DNA of 32,798 nucleotides from Nevskiales bacterium (GCA_035574475.1 DATLYR010000229.1:1-32798); one strand, 5' to 3'. Counted from the stretch's first letter, positions 19,392 through 27,524 are shown. The notes: generated from the sequence alone by a model not told the origin. Numbers and translations are program-made.

Positions 19392-19961
19392 ATGACGACC
19401 TACAGCACCAACCAGTTCCGCGCGGGCCTCAAGATCATCCTCGACGGCGATCCCTACACCATCGTCGAAAACGAATTCGTCAAGCCGGGCAAGGGCCAGG
19501 CCTTCAACCGCGTCAAGGTGCGCAACCTCAAGACCGGCCGCGTAATCGAGCGTACCTTCAAGTCCGGCGACTCGGTGGAGGGCGCCGACGTGATGGACGT
19601 GGAGATGCAGTATCTCTACGCCGATGGCCAGTTCTGGCACTTCATGGACCCGCAGAGTTTCGAGCAGCTGCAGGCCGACAAGACGGCGGTCGGCGATGCC
19701 GACATCTGGCTCAAGGAGCAGGACATGTGCACGATCACGCTGTGGAACGGCGTGCCGTTGCAGGTCACGCCGCCGAATTTCGTCGAACTCAAGATCGTCG
19801 AAACCGATCCCGGCGTACGGGGCGACACCTCCGGCGGCGGCGGCAAGCCGGCCAAGCTCGAGACCGGCGCCGTGGTGCGCGTGCCGCTGTTCGTGCAGCA
19901 GGGTGAGGTCATCAAGGTGGACACCCGCAGCGGCGAGTATCTCTCGCGCGTGTCCAAGTAA
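19392..19961 (+). CDS. efp: Elongation factor P
   Basis: Ribosome-bound factor that rescues stalling at consecutive prolines. 189 residues (E. coli 188). The three-barrel fold is evident from the KOW-like N-terminus ([20 protein letters not shown]) to the C-terminal OB segment [20 protein letters not shown]. The modified residue is K34 in KPGKGQAF (31-38), the lysine class that EpmA and EpmB beta-lysylate, in agreement with the neighbouring genes. The ATG at 19392 gives the standard N-terminus; a longer in-frame reading upstream overlaps epmB. A dispersed palindromic element begins within a few bases of the stop codon, before epmA. Confidence 0.98.
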   Translation: MTTYSTNQFRAGLKIILDGDPYTIVENEFVKPGKGQAFNRVKVRNLKTGRVIERTFKSGDSVEGADVMDVEMQYLYADGQFWHFMDPQSFEQLQADKTAVGDADIWLKEQDMCTITLWNGVPLQVTPPNFVELKIVETDPGVRGDTSGGGGKPAKLETGAVVRVPLFVQQGEVIKVDTRSGEYLSRVSK

Positions 19962-19964
19962 AAG

Positions 19965-20060
19965 CAAAGATTGGGCAGGATTTACGGGATAAAAGTCTTT
20001 CTGTTTCAGGAAGAAGCCGCGCCCGCTGATCCTGTTTGCCCTGCTATCCTGTCCACGAAT
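19965..20060. repeat. CAGGAT-type palindromic intergenic element, copy 1 (decayed)
   Basis: Fills most of the efp-epmA gap. The left side carries CAGGATTTA and CGGGATAAAAG (19976-19995). The right side (20026-20054) carries the complement as three 8-9-base units: CAGGATAG, CAGGGCAAA and CAGGATCAG. The arms pair imperfectly, with GATT at 19969 and its complement at 20057-20060 closing the stem. The middle shares GGATAAAAGTC and the following TG-TTC run with copy 3 at 25279, so the two are related through the loop as well as the arms. Confidence 0.65.
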
Positions 20061-20071
20061 CTTTTCGATTC

Positions 20072-21040
20072 ATGAGCTGGCGGCCGTCAGCGACGCTCGA
20101 AACGCTGCAGGCGCGCGCCGCCCTGGTGGCGCGGATCCGCGCTTACTTTGCGCAGCAGGGCGTGCTCGAGGTGGATACGCCCATGCTGTCGGTGGCGGGT
20201 ACGGTGGATCCGAACATCGACAGCTGGGCCGCGGATTCCGCCGCTTACGGGCGGCGATGGCTGCACACCTCCCCGGAATTCCCGATGAAGCGGCTGCTGG
20301 CCGCAGGCAGCGGGCCGATCTACCAGATCTGCCACGTGTTCCGCGACGGCGAGCGGGGTCGGCTGCACAATCCCGAGTTCACGCTGCTGGAATGGTATCG
20401 GCCGGGTTTCGACCCTCATCGGCTGATGGACGACATCGAGGCCCTGCTCGCCGCGACGCTGCCGGCGCCCCCGGCCGCGGCCGAGCGCATCTGCTATCGC
20501 GACGCCGTGCGCCGGGAAAGCGGCATCGATCCCTTCGCCACCGGCGCGGCGAGCCTGCGCCGGGGCCTGGCCGACCTCGGCGTGCGGGAGCCGGCAGGCC
20601 TGTCGGCGGCGCAGGCCGCGGACACCGATTTCTGGCTCGACCTGCTGATGGGCGAGGTGGTGGGGCCGAGGCTGGGTCGGGAGCGACCCTGCTTTATATA
20701 TGACTATCCGGCCAGCCAGGCCGCGCTGGCGCGCATCCGGGACGGCGGCCCGCCGGTGGCCGAGCGCTTCGAGCTGTACTGGCAGGGCATCGAGCTGGCG
20801 AACGGCTTTCACGAACTGGGCGACCCCGCAGTGCAGCGCCGACGCTTCGAGGCCGACCGGAGCCGGCGCCTGGCGCGCGGCCAGCCGACGCCGCCGCTCG
20901 ACCAAAAACTGCTGGCTGCGCTCGAGGCGGGCCTGCCGGACTGCGCCGGCGTGGCGCTCGGGCTGGATCGCCTGCTGATGCTCAGCCTGGGCTTGCCGAC
21001 GGTGGCCGAAACCCTGGCCTTTTCCTTCGACCGCGCCTGA
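20072..21040 (+). CDS. epmA: EF-P--(R)-beta-lysine ligase
   Basis: Class II lysyl-tRNA-synthetase paralogue that activates (R)-beta-lysine and attaches it to K34 of EF-P. 322 residues from the ATG at 20072 (E. coli EpmA 325). It has only the catalytic core, with no anticodon-binding domain. Motif 2 is CHVFRDGERGRLHNPEFTLL (87-106), followed by EWYRPG. Motif 3 is GVALGLDRLLMLSLG near the C-terminus. LHTSPEFPMKRLL (64-76) and ELANGFHELGD are GenX/PoxA-specific. Twelve upstream codons of the open frame read through the repeat element and are not conserved. Convergent with psd, a neighbour seen in E. coli as well. Confidence 0.96.
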   Translation: MSWRPSATLETLQARAALVARIRAYFAQQGVLEVDTPMLSVAGTVDPNIDSWAADSAAYGRRWLHTSPEFPMKRLLAAGSGPIYQICHVFRDGERGRLHNPEFTLLEWYRPGFDPHRLMDDIEALLAATLPAPPAAAERICYRDAVRRESGIDPFATGAASLRRGLADLGVREPAGLSAAQAADTDFWLDLLMGEVVGPRLGRERPCFIYDYPASQAALARIRDGGPPVAERFELYWQGIELANGFHELGDPAVQRRRFEADRSRRLARGQPTPPLDQKLLAALEAGLPDCAGVALGLDRLLMLSLGLPTVAETLAFSFDRA

Positions 21041-21083
21041 TTTGGGCCGGGGCGGGCGCCAGCCGTAGCCGCCGTAACAGGCG

Positions 21084-21980
21084 CTAGCGGCCCAGGACGC
21101 GCCCGATCGCCTGGCCCATGCGCACGGGCGTATCCGTGCCCAGTTCGCGGGCCCATTCCACCGCGCGCGGCCCGAACAGCAGAATCACGGTCGAACCCAT
21201 GTTGAAGCGGCCGAGTTCTGCACCGCGGGCCAGTGTGACCGCATGGCGGCCGGTGTCGGGATACACCGTGACATCGACGGCCTTGCGCGGCGGCGGTGTG
21301 ATCTCGCCGGCCCAGACGGTTTCGATCGAGCCGACGAACAGCGCGCCGACCATCACCAGGGCCATCGGACCGGCAGCCGTATCGAACAGGCAGGCCACGC
21401 GCTCGTTGCGTGCGAACAGGCCCGGCAACGCGCGGGTGGTGGCCGGATTCACGCTGAACAGCCGGCCCGGCACATAGACCATTTCACGCAGGCGGCAGTC
21501 CAGCGGGGCGTGGATGCGGTGATAGTTGTAGGGCGCAAGATAAATGGTCGCGAAGCTGCCGTTGAGAAAGGGCGCGGCGCGCTGCACGTCGCCGCCGAGC
21601 AGCGTCGTGGCGTCGAAGGACTGGCCCTTGGCCTGGAAGATGCGACCGTATTCGACCCGCCCCAGCTGGTAAACGCGACCGTCCACCGGTGAAATCGGCA
21701 CGCCGGGATCCGCCGGCAGCGGACGCGCGCCGGGTTGCAGGGCGCGGGTGAAGAAGTCGTTGAAGCTGCGGAACTGCGTCGGGTCCCTGATCTCAGCCTC
21801 GTCGAGACTGATGCCGAACCCCGCCATGAAGCGGCGGATCACCAGGTTTTTCAACCAGCCGATTTCCAGGCGCATGAACCAGTGCACCACGCGCGACAGC
21901 AGATGCGTGGGCAGGCAGCGCTGCAGGGCGACGAACAACCGGTCGCCGGGACTGGCGCCGTCTTGGGCGGGGGTCTGCAT
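21084..21980 (-). CDS. psd: Phosphatidylserine decarboxylase proenzyme
   Basis: Inner-membrane enzyme making phosphatidylethanolamine. 298 residues from the ATG at 21980 (E. coli proenzyme 322). The self-cleavage site that yields the pyruvoyl cofactor reads FNMGSTVILLF: cleavage would fall between G262 and S263, and the more common LGST is MGST here, a conservative change. The catalytic Asp and His are visible in ISPVDGRV and APYNYHRIHAP. RSFNDFFTR and VGALFVGSIETVW are family signatures. It is the last gene of a three-gene minus-strand operon after the SCO1 and PCu(A)C genes, ten bases after the latter. A longer frame reading into the chaperone gene is not family-like. Confidence 0.95.
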   Translation of the reverse strand: MQTPAQDGASPGDRLFVALQRCLPTHLLSRVVHWFMRLEIGWLKNLVIRRFMAGFGISLDEAEIRDPTQFRSFNDFFTRALQPGARPLPADPGVPISPVDGRVYQLGRVEYGRIFQAKGQSFDATTLLGGDVQRAAPFLNGSFATIYLAPYNYHRIHAPLDCRLREMVYVPGRLFSVNPATTRALPGLFARNERVACLFDTAAGPMALVMVGALFVGSIETVWAGEITPPPRKAVDVTVYPDTGRHAVTLARGAELGRFNMGSTVILLFGPRAVEWARELGTDTPVRMGQAIGRVLGR

Positions 21981-21990
21981 GGTGACGGAT

Positions 21991-22446
21991 TCAGTGGCTG
22001 TGATGGGATTCGGATTCGGCGACGCCGGCGCGGCGCACCGGGGCTTCGACGAAGGTCTTGCCCTCGCCGCACTGCAGCCGGAGGTGCACCGTGTCTCCCG
22101 GCCGCAGGCGCTGGTCGGGTTTGTACAGCATGACATGGTCGCCGCCGGGCTCCAGGGCCACGCGGCCGTGCGCCGGCACGGCCAGCGTGGGCAGCGGTTC
22201 CATGCGCATGCGGTCGCCCTCGAACCACATGCGATGGAACTCGGCGCGGGCGAATGCCGGCGCGGCGACGCCGGTCAGGATCAGTTCGCGGCCGCCGTCA
22301 TTGACCAGGGTCATGTAGGCAGCCTGCACCTCGGCACCCGGCGGCGCCTCCCGAACCCAGGGGTCCTCCACGCGCAGTCCGGCGCATTCCGGCACCACGG
22401 CGGCGCAATTCATTCCGAACAGCAGGCAGGCAATCTCGTTGACCAT
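21991..22446 (-). CDS. PCu(A)C-type periplasmic copper chaperone
   Basis: Probable Cu(I) carrier that loads cytochrome oxidase subunit II together with SCO1. The 151-residue product carries the family metal motif with exact spacing: H71-x10-M82-x21-H104-x-M106 (HRMWFEGDRMRM to DHVMLY). The usual Met after the first His is Arg here. The protein ends in a His-rich tail (ESESHHSH) that could add metal affinity. The N-terminus is only weakly signal-like (MVNEIACLLFGMNCAAVV), with no basic residue before the hydrophobic run, although ATG 22446 is the most upstream start available in frame. It starts eight bases after the SCO1 stop, so co-expression and a shared copper role are well supported. Confidence 0.88.
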   Translation of the reverse strand: MVNEIACLLFGMNCAAVVPECAGLRVEDPWVREAPPGAEVQAAYMTLVNDGGRELILTGVAAPAFARAEFHRMWFEGDRMRMEPLPTLAVPAHGRVALEPGGDHVMLYKPDQRLRPGDTVHLRLQCGEGKTFVEAPVRRAGVAESESHHSH

Positions 22447-22454
22447 CCGTATGG

Positions 22455-23087
22455 CTAGCTCCGTAGCAGGCGGCGCAGGTCATCCACGATCGATGCGGCG
22501 CGCAGCGGTGGTGAGAAATAGGCCACGGCCTGGGCCTGCGGATTCAGCAGCACCAGCGCCCCGCTGTGTTCGACCGTGTAATCGCCAGCCTGGCCGACCG
22601 GCACATAGGTGTAGGGCATGTACAGACTGCCGGTGAGTTTTCGCAGCTCGGGCTCCGGGCCGGTGACGCCGAGGAAGGCCGGGTCGAAGTATTCGACGTA
22701 GCTTTTCAGCGCCGCAGGGCTGTCGTGCCGCGGGTCCACCGAAACGAACACCACCTGCAGCCCGTCGGCGGCCGGATGGTCTTCCTGGCGCAGCGCAGCG
22801 CTGACCGCCTGCAGCAGGCCCAGCGTGTTGGGGCAGATGTCGGGGCAGCGGGTGAAGCCGAAGAACAGCAGGCTCCAGTGTCCGCGCAGCTGTTCGGGCC
22901 CGAAGGCCCGCCCCTGGTGGTCGGTCAGGGTGAATGCGGGCAGGCTGCGCGGCTGCGGCAGCACGGTGGCGGCCTGCGCGTCGGGCAGGCGGCTGCTTGC
23001 CAGCCGCGATTGCTGCCAGGACCACAGCAGCACGCCGAGGATGAGCGAGGCCGCGGCAAAGCCGATGACGAGCAACACCTTGTTCAT
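22455..23087 (-). CDS. SCO1/SenC family cytochrome oxidase copper-assembly protein
   Basis: Membrane-anchored thioredoxin-fold protein that delivers copper to, or reduces, the CuA site of cytochrome c oxidase. 210 residues with a single N-terminal membrane helix (about 4-24) and no lipobox. The copper ligands are C81-x3-C85 (TRCPDICPNTL) and H174 (YTVEHSGALVL). FTLTDHQGRAFG (52-63) and FVSVDPRHDSP (114-124) are family landmarks. First gene of an operon with the PCu(A)C chaperone and psd. It is divergent from prmB across 54 bases that contain a GGGGGC-agc-GCCCCC palindrome (23107-23121), a possible operator. Confidence 0.93.
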   Translation of the reverse strand: MNKVLLVIGFAAASLILGVLLWSWQQSRLASSRLPDAQAATVLPQPRSLPAFTLTDHQGRAFGPEQLRGHWSLLFFGFTRCPDICPNTLGLLQAVSAALRQEDHPAADGLQVVFVSVDPRHDSPAALKSYVEYFDPAFLGVTGPEPELRKLTGSLYMPYTYVPVGQAGDYTVEHSGALVLLNPQAQAVAYFSPPLRAASIVDDLRRLLRS

Positions 23088-23141
23088 GGCGGCGGATTAT
23101 CGCACAGGGGGCAGCGCCCCCGAGACCTGTACAATCGGCTC

Positions 23142-24050
23142 ATGCCCGACACCGCCCGGCTGGCCCGTGAACTGCGCAGCGCGCGCGACCTCATCACCTG
23201 GGGCGCGAGGGAACTGGCACGTGCCGGCCTGCACTACGGCCACGGTACCGACAATGCCGAGGACGAAGCCATCCAGCTGGTGCTGCATGCGGCTGGCCTC
23301 GGCTACGACGCCAGCGACGCCGCGCTGGCGGCCGAGCTGCCGGAGGGCGCGCGCCGCCAGGCCATCGAGCTCATCGAGCGCCGCATCCGCGAGCGCAAGC
23401 CGGCGCCGTATCTCACTGGCATCGCCCACTACGGTGGCCTGAGCTTCGAGGTGGACGAGCGGGTGCTGATCCCGCGCTCCTCCATCCTCGAGCTGATCGA
23501 GGCGGGCTTCCATCCCTGGCTGACCGAGCAGGAGCCGGCGCGCATGCTGGATCTGTGCACCGGCAGCGGCTGCCTGGCGATCCTGTCTGCACTGGCCTTC
23601 CCGCATGCACGGGTGGATGCCACGGACATCTCCGAAGACGCGCTGGCAGTGGCGGCGGCCAATGTGCGACGGCATGGCCTGACCGATCGCGTGCAGCTGT
23701 ACCGGGCCGACGTCTACGACGGCCTGCCGCCGGCGCAGTACGACCTGATCATCAGCAATCCGCCTTATGTGGGCGCGGACGAGATGGCGACGCTGCCGCC
23801 GGAGTACCGCCACGAGCCGCGCATCGCGCTTGAAGCGCCGGAGGAGGGGCTGGCGATCGTCCGGCGCATCCTCGAAGGCGCACTTGAACGCCTCACCGAC
23901 AACGGCCTGCTGGTGGTCGAAGTCGGCAACAGCGAGGGCCCGGCCTACGAGCGCTGGCCGGACCTGCCGCTCACCTGGGTGGATTTCGAGCGCAGCGAGG
24001 GTGGGGTGTTTATAATCGGCGCCCAGGACTTGAAGCAATGGACAGGCTAG
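23142..24050 (+). CDS. prmB: Ribosomal protein uL3 glutamine methyltransferase
   Basis: SAM-dependent N5-glutamine methyltransferase of ribosomal protein L3. 302 residues (E. coli PrmB 310). SAM motif DLCTGSGCLAI (137-147), catalytic NPPY at 206-209 (ISNPPYVGADEM) and PRSSILELIE (111-120), the PrmB-type version of the segment that differs in PrmC. No ribosome binding site precedes the ATG, while a TACAAT (23130-23135) ends only six bases before it, so the transcript may be leaderless. The long open frame that continues upstream of 23142 is antisense to the SCO1 gene and is not part of the protein. A palindromic element begins three bases after the stop. Confidence 0.95.
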   Translation: MPDTARLARELRSARDLITWGARELARAGLHYGHGTDNAEDEAIQLVLHAAGLGYDASDAALAAELPEGARRQAIELIERRIRERKPAPYLTGIAHYGGLSFEVDERVLIPRSSILELIEAGFHPWLTEQEPARMLDLCTGSGCLAILSALAFPHARVDATDISEDALAVAAANVRRHGLTDRVQLYRADVYDGLPPAQYDLIISNPPYVGADEMATLPPEYRHEPRIALEAPEEGLAIVRRILEGALERLTDNGLLVVEVGNSEGPAYERWPDLPLTWVDFERSEGGVFIIGAQDLKQWTG

Positions 24051-24053
24051 AGA

Positions 24054-24110
24054 GGATTCTCAGGATTAACAGGAAAACAGAACGTTATTACCTGTAGATC
24101 CTGACAATCC
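24054..24110. repeat. CAGGAT-type palindromic intergenic element, copy 2
   Basis: Begins three bases after the prmB stop. The left arm GGATTCTCAGGATTAACAGG (24054-24073) and the right arm (24091-24110) pair at 17 of 20 positions around a 17-base AT-rich loop (24074-24090). Further partial units (CATCC, TTCCTGTC) continue to about 24122, and the aroC ATG follows 36 bases after the right arm. The arms contain the same CAGGATTAA-CAGG unit as copies 1 and 3. No T tract follows, so it is not a typical terminator. Confidence 0.75.
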
Positions 24111-24145
24111 CATCCTTCCTGTCGCTATTTCCCGGATTGATCGGA

Positions 24146-25246
24146 ATGTCTGGCAACAGTATTGGCCATCTGTTCGTCGTCACCAGCTTTGGCGAGAGCC
24201 ACGGCCCCGCCATCGGCTGCGTGGTGGACGGCTGCCCGCCCGGGCTGGAACTGAGCGAGGCCGATCTGCAGCAGGACCTCGACCGCCGCAAGCCGGGCCA
24301 GTCGAAGTACGTCACCCAGCGCAAGGAACCGGACACGGTCCGGATCCTGTCCGGTGTGTACCAGGGGCGCACCACCGGTACGCCGATCGCGCTGCTGATC
24401 GAAAACGTGGACCAGCGCAGTTACGACTACGACAAGATCGTGGACGTGTTCCGGCCCAACCACGCCGACTACGCCTATGTACAGAAGTATGGCTTTCGCG
24501 ACCCGCGCGGCGGCGGCCGCGCCTCGGCGCGCGAAACGGCGGTGCGCGTGGCCGCGGCCGGCATCGCGAAGAAGTGGCTGCGCGAACGTTACGGCATCGG
24601 GATCCACGGCTACCTGGCCCAGCTGGGCCCGATCCGCCTCGAAGTGAAGGACCTGGCGGCCGTCAACCAGAACCCGTTCTTCTGCCCGGACCCGGCGCGC
24701 GTGCCGGAGCTGGAGCGATTCATCGATAGGATCCGTAGCGAGGGCGATTCCATCGGCGCGCGGGTCAACGTGGTCGCGACGAATGTGCCGCCGGGATGGG
24801 GCGAGCCGGTCTACAGCCGGCTGGACGCCGATCTCGCCGCCGCGCTGATGAGCATCAATGCGGTCAAGGGCGTGGAGATCGGCGACGGTTTCGCCGCCGT
24901 CACGCAGAAGGGCAGCGAGCATCGCGACGAGATGACGCCGCAGGGTTTTCTGTCCAATCACTCCGGCGGCATCGCCGGCGGCATTTCCACCGGCCAGGAC
25001 GTGGTGGCCAGCATCGCGCTCAAGCCGACCTCGAGCATCGCCATCCCCGGCAAGACCATCAACGTGAAGGGCGAGGCTGCCCAGGTGCGCACCACCGGCC
25101 GGCATGATCCCTGTGTCGGGATCCGCGCCACGCCGATTGCCGAGGCGATGATGGCGCTGGTGCTGATGGACCATGCGCTGCGCCACCGCGCGCAGTGCGG
25201 CGATGTCGTGCCGTCCACCCCGCGGATTCCCGCAATCAAGAAATAG
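24146..25246 (+). CDS. aroC: Chorismate synthase
   Basis: Converts 5-enolpyruvylshikimate 3-phosphate to chorismate using reduced FMN, the last shared step of aromatic amino acid synthesis. 366 residues (E. coli 361), starting [20 protein letters not shown], with the conserved FGESHG near 15-20. [20 protein letters not shown] carries the substrate- and flavin-binding Arg residues. [12 protein letters not shown] and [11 protein letters not shown] are family signatures. A TTG three codons upstream is less likely because homologues start at this Met. No strong ribosome site is visible, only CGGA directly before the ATG. Palindromic repeat elements lie on both sides: one ends 36 bases upstream and the next starts on the last base of the stop codon. 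Confidence 0.97.
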   Translation: MSGNSIGHLFVVTSFGESHGPAIGCVVDGCPPGLELSEADLQQDLDRRKPGQSKYVTQRKEPDTVRILSGVYQGRTTGTPIALLIENVDQRSYDYDKIVDVFRPNHADYAYVQKYGFRDPRGGGRASARETAVRVAAAGIAKKWLRERYGIGIHGYLAQLGPIRLEVKDLAAVNQNPFFCPDPARVPELERFIDRIRSEGDSIGARVNVVATNVPPGWGEPVYSRLDADLAAALMSINAVKGVEIGDGFAAVTQKGSEHRDEMTPQGFLSNHSGGIAGGISTGQDVVASIALKPTSSIAIPGKTINVKGEAAQVRTTGRHDPCVGIRATPIAEAMMALVLMDHALRHRAQCGDVVPSTPRIPAIKK

Positions 25247-25348
25247 AACAGGATGCTCGGGATTTCACAGGATGAGCAGGATAAAAGTCGCCTTGCTTCA
25301 AGAACGAACTCATCCTGCTCGTCCTGAAACATCCTGTTAATCCTGTTC
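25246..25348. repeat. CAGGAT-type palindromic intergenic element, copy 3 (most complete)
   Basis: Starts on the last base of the aroC stop codon and fills the gap to the MFS gene. The arms 25246-25289 and 25306-25348 are made of 9-10-base units (CAGGATGCT, CGGGATTTCA, CAGGATGAG, CAGGATAAAAG; on the other arm CAGGATTAA, CAGGATGTTT, CAGGACGAG, CAGGATGAG). They pair at about 29 of 37 aligned positions around a roughly 16-base loop. The loop-side sequence GGATAAAAGTC is shared with copy 1. The symmetry and unit repetition point to a mobile or recombining dispersed element. Confidence 0.85.
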
Positions 25349-25368
25349 TATTCTCGAATGCTCCGCTA

Positions 25369-26535
25369 ATGTCGGCACCTCTGCCCTACGCCCGCCTGTC
25401 GGGCTTTTATTTTTTCTACTACGCCGCCATCGGCGCCTTCCTGCCGTACTGGGGCCTGTACCTGCAGTGGCGCGGCTACACGCCGCTGGACATCGGCATC
25501 GCCTCTGGCGCCTATTCCGGCGTGCGCATCATCGCGCCGCTGGCCTGGGGCTGGCTGGCCGATCACTGGCAGGTGCGGCTGCCGATGATCCGTATCGCCG
25601 CGCTGCTGGCGCCGCTGACCTTTGCCGTGCCGCTGGAGGGCGGGCAGCTGGCCTGGCTGGTCGTGCAGATGCTGTTGCTGAGTTTCTGCCTCAACGCCGT
25701 GCTGCCGCAGCTCGAGGTGCTGACGCTCAACCACCTGTATCGCCGCGAGGGTGACTATGGCGTGATCCGCCTGTGGGGCTCGGTCGGCTTCGTGCTGGCG
25801 GTGCTGGTGCTGGGTCCGGTTCTGGACCAGACCGGCCTGAAGCCGGTGCCGTGGCTGATTGCCGGCCTCCTGCTGGCCATGGGCCTGCTGAGTCTCAGCG
25901 TGCCGGATGCACGGGCGCAGGAAGAGCCGACCGGGTCGGCCGAGGGCCTGCTGCGGGTCATCCGGCGGCCCGAGGTGATTGCGCTGCTGGTGGCCTGCTT
26001 CCTGTCGCAGCTCAGCTTCGCGCCGTATTACAGCTTCTTCTCGCTGTACCTGGAGCAGCATGGCTACAGCAAGACCAGCATCGGCCTGCTGTGGAGCCTG
26101 GGCGTGATCGCCGAGGTGGGTGTGTTCGTCTACATGGCGCGGCTGCTGGGGCGCTTCGGCGCTCGCAGCCTCATGCTGTGGGCGCTGGGACTGACCGCGC
26201 TGCGCTGGGCATTGCAGGTGATCTTTGTGGACCAGCTGGCGATGCTTCTGCTGATCCAGTGCCTGCACCTGGCCAGCTTCGGCGTGTATCACGCCGTATC
26301 GGTGCACCTGATCCACCAGATGTTTCGCGGCCGCCTGCAGGGGCGCGGACAGGCGTTCTACAGCGCGGTCAGCTTCGGCGCCGGCGGCGCGCTGGGCGCG
26401 CTGCTGAGCGGCCACCTGTGGGAAACGCTCTCGCCGGATTCGGTGTACTGGATGGCGGCGGTATCGGCCGCGCTCGGCTGGTGGGTGGCGTGGCGGTGGC
26501 TGAAGCTTGAAACACCGGCGCGCAACGCCGCCTGA
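25369..26535 (+). CDS. Major facilitator transporter of the HcaT-like (MFS_1_like) branch
   Basis: Inner-membrane secondary transporter of 388 residues with about twelve hydrophobic helices, the first at 11-30 and the last near 355-380. GDYGVIRLWGSVGF (128-141), after helix four, is the hallmark of the branch that contains the phenylpropionate permease HcaT and nucleoside/proton symporters. WGWLADHWQVR (60-70) is the loop 2-3 motif. The substrate cannot be told from sequence: no catabolic or biosynthetic partner lies beside it. It is 122 bases after aroC with a palindromic element between them, and convergent with the LysR gene (stops four bases apart). The start MSAPLPYARLSGFYF is chosen because the first helix begins soon after. 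Confidence 0.85.
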   Translation: MSAPLPYARLSGFYFFYYAAIGAFLPYWGLYLQWRGYTPLDIGIASGAYSGVRIIAPLAWGWLADHWQVRLPMIRIAALLAPLTFAVPLEGGQLAWLVVQMLLLSFCLNAVLPQLEVLTLNHLYRREGDYGVIRLWGSVGFVLAVLVLGPVLDQTGLKPVPWLIAGLLLAMGLLSLSVPDARAQEEPTGSAEGLLRVIRRPEVIALLVACFLSQLSFAPYYSFFSLYLEQHGYSKTSIGLLWSLGVIAEVGVFVYMARLLGRFGARSLMLWALGLTALRWALQVIFVDQLAMLLLIQCLHLASFGVYHAVSVHLIHQMFRGRLQGRGQAFYSAVSFGAGGALGALLSGHLWETLSPDSVYWMAAVSAALGWWVAWRWLKLETPARNAA

Positions 26536-26539
26536 CGCA

Positions 26540-27400
26540 TTAGCGCAATGAGCCCAGCAGCGCTTCCGCCGCATTCGACAGGCTGCGGCGCTCGTGCCAG
26601 ACCACACCCAGCCGGCGTGCCAGGCGTATCTCCGGCACTTTCAGTCTGACGATGGTTTCGTCCGCCATGGAGTCGGGCAGGGCGCTCCAGCCCAGGCCGA
26701 TGCTGACCAGCATCTTCAAGGTCTCGAGGTAATTCGTCGCCAGCCGCACGCGCGGTTCCAGGCCGAGCGCGTTGAAGGCCTTTTTCACGATGCCGTGGGT
26801 GTAAGTCTTCTCGTCCGGCAGCAGGGCGGGATAGCCGGCGAGATTGCGCACGCCGATTTTTTTCTGCCGCGCCAGCGGATGGTTCGGCGCCACCACGATG
26901 CTCATCGGGTCGGGCCAGATCTCGCGCTGTTCCAGCCGCGGCAGCGGTTCGGGTGGCAGGGTGACGATGCCCAGTTCCAGTTTGCCCTGTTCTACCGCGA
27001 GGCAGGCCTCTTCCGAATCCATGAAATGGATGTCCAGGTCCACATCCGGATATTGGTGGACGTAGGCGCGCAGCACTGGCGGCAGGCGGTGCAGGCCGAT
27101 GTGGTGGCTGGTGCCGATGGACAGCCGGCCGCTCACCCTGCCGGACAGGCGGGTCAGGGCCCGGCGGCTGTCCTCGATCTCCTGCAGTACGCGCCGGGCG
27201 TGGGGCAGCAGGGTCTGGCCTGCTTCGGTCAGGTGCACTTCGCGTCCGATGCGATCGAACAGGGGCCGGCCGAGCTGCGCTTCCAGCGCGGCGATACGCT
27301 TGCTGACTGCCGGCTGGCTCAGGTGCAGTGCCTCGGCAGCGCGGGAAAAAGATGCGGATTCAGCGACTTCGACGAAGGCCTTGAGGAATTGCGTGTCCAT
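26540..27400 (-). CDS. LysR-type regulator divergent from leuC
   Basis: 286-residue LysR protein: winged helix-turn-helix at about 17-40 (SFSRAAEALHLSQPAVSKRI) and a periplasmic-binding-like effector domain 90-286 (LSIGTSHHIGLHRLPPVLR). Its position, divergent from a leuC-leuD-leuB-asd run, is the same as that of the LysR gene beside leuC in Pseudomonas aeruginosa. The shared gap holds a good dimer-binding palindrome. I infer control of the leu genes, perhaps sensing a leucine-pathway intermediate, as LeuO- or LeuR-like regulators do, but the effector is unknown. It is not CysB-like: the ligand motif differs. Confidence 0.9.
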   Translation of the reverse strand: MDTQFLKAFVEVAESASFSRAAEALHLSQPAVSKRIAALEAQLGRPLFDRIGREVHLTEAGQTLLPHARRVLQEIEDSRRALTRLSGRVSGRLSIGTSHHIGLHRLPPVLRAYVHQYPDVDLDIHFMDSEEACLAVEQGKLELGIVTLPPEPLPRLEQREIWPDPMSIVVAPNHPLARQKKIGVRNLAGYPALLPDEKTYTHGIVKKAFNALGLEPRVRLATNYLETLKMLVSIGLGWSALPDSMADETIVRLKVPEIRLARRLGVVWHERRSLSNAAEALLGSLR

Positions 27401-27416
27401 GGCGGCGGCCCTACAA

Positions 27417-27436
27417 ATTCTATAATGGAATAGAAT
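27417..27436. promoter_or_regulatory. LysR-type operator palindrome overlapping a TATAAT box
   Basis: ATTCTAT (27417-27423) and ATAGAAT (27430-27436) form a perfect 7-base inverted repeat with a 6-base spacer and fit the T-N11-A architecture bound by LysR dimers. On the plus strand a TATAAT (27421-27426) lies inside it. It is 16 bases from the lysR start and about 105 from the leuC ATG. Autoregulation with activation or repression of leuC is the inferred role. Confidence 0.6.
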
Positions 27437-27498
27437 ATATGAAAACGATTCATTTGAGTAATTGATGGAGACTGCCTAAACTTTGCTCACCTCAAAGG

Positions 27499-27524
27499 CA
27501 GTGGATACCGGCCTGCGCCGGTAC
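27499..27524. repeat. REP-like palindrome of the PAQAGIH-encoding type
   Basis: TACCGGC (27506-27512) and GCCGGTA (27517-27523) form a 7-base stem with a CTGC loop inside CAGTGGATACCGGCCTGCGC. Read on the minus strand the element encodes IVPAQAGIH, the peptide that betrays a short palindrome dispersed through many proteobacterial genomes. It lies in the leuC leader. ACTGCCT (27471-27477) and AGGCAGT (27496-27502) form a second possible stem just upstream. Confidence 0.7.

Noticed and set aside
22566-23141. A 192-residue N-terminal extension of PrmB
   Set aside because: The extension is antisense to the SCO1 gene; PrmB homologues begin near the ATG at 23142.
24011-24016. TATAAT as an aroC promoter
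   Set aside because: It lies in the codons for the conserved VFIIG end of PrmB, and no -35 box stands at 16-18 bases, so it is probably chance.
19962-25368. CAGGAT repeats as a CRISPR array
   Set aside because: The units are 9-10 bases, arranged as inverted arms without spacers of constant length, and no cas gene is near.
27464-27478. ATG GAG ACT GCC TAA as a leucine attenuator peptide before leuC
   Set aside because: It has four sense codons and none for leucine, and no terminator/antiterminator pair with a T tract follows.
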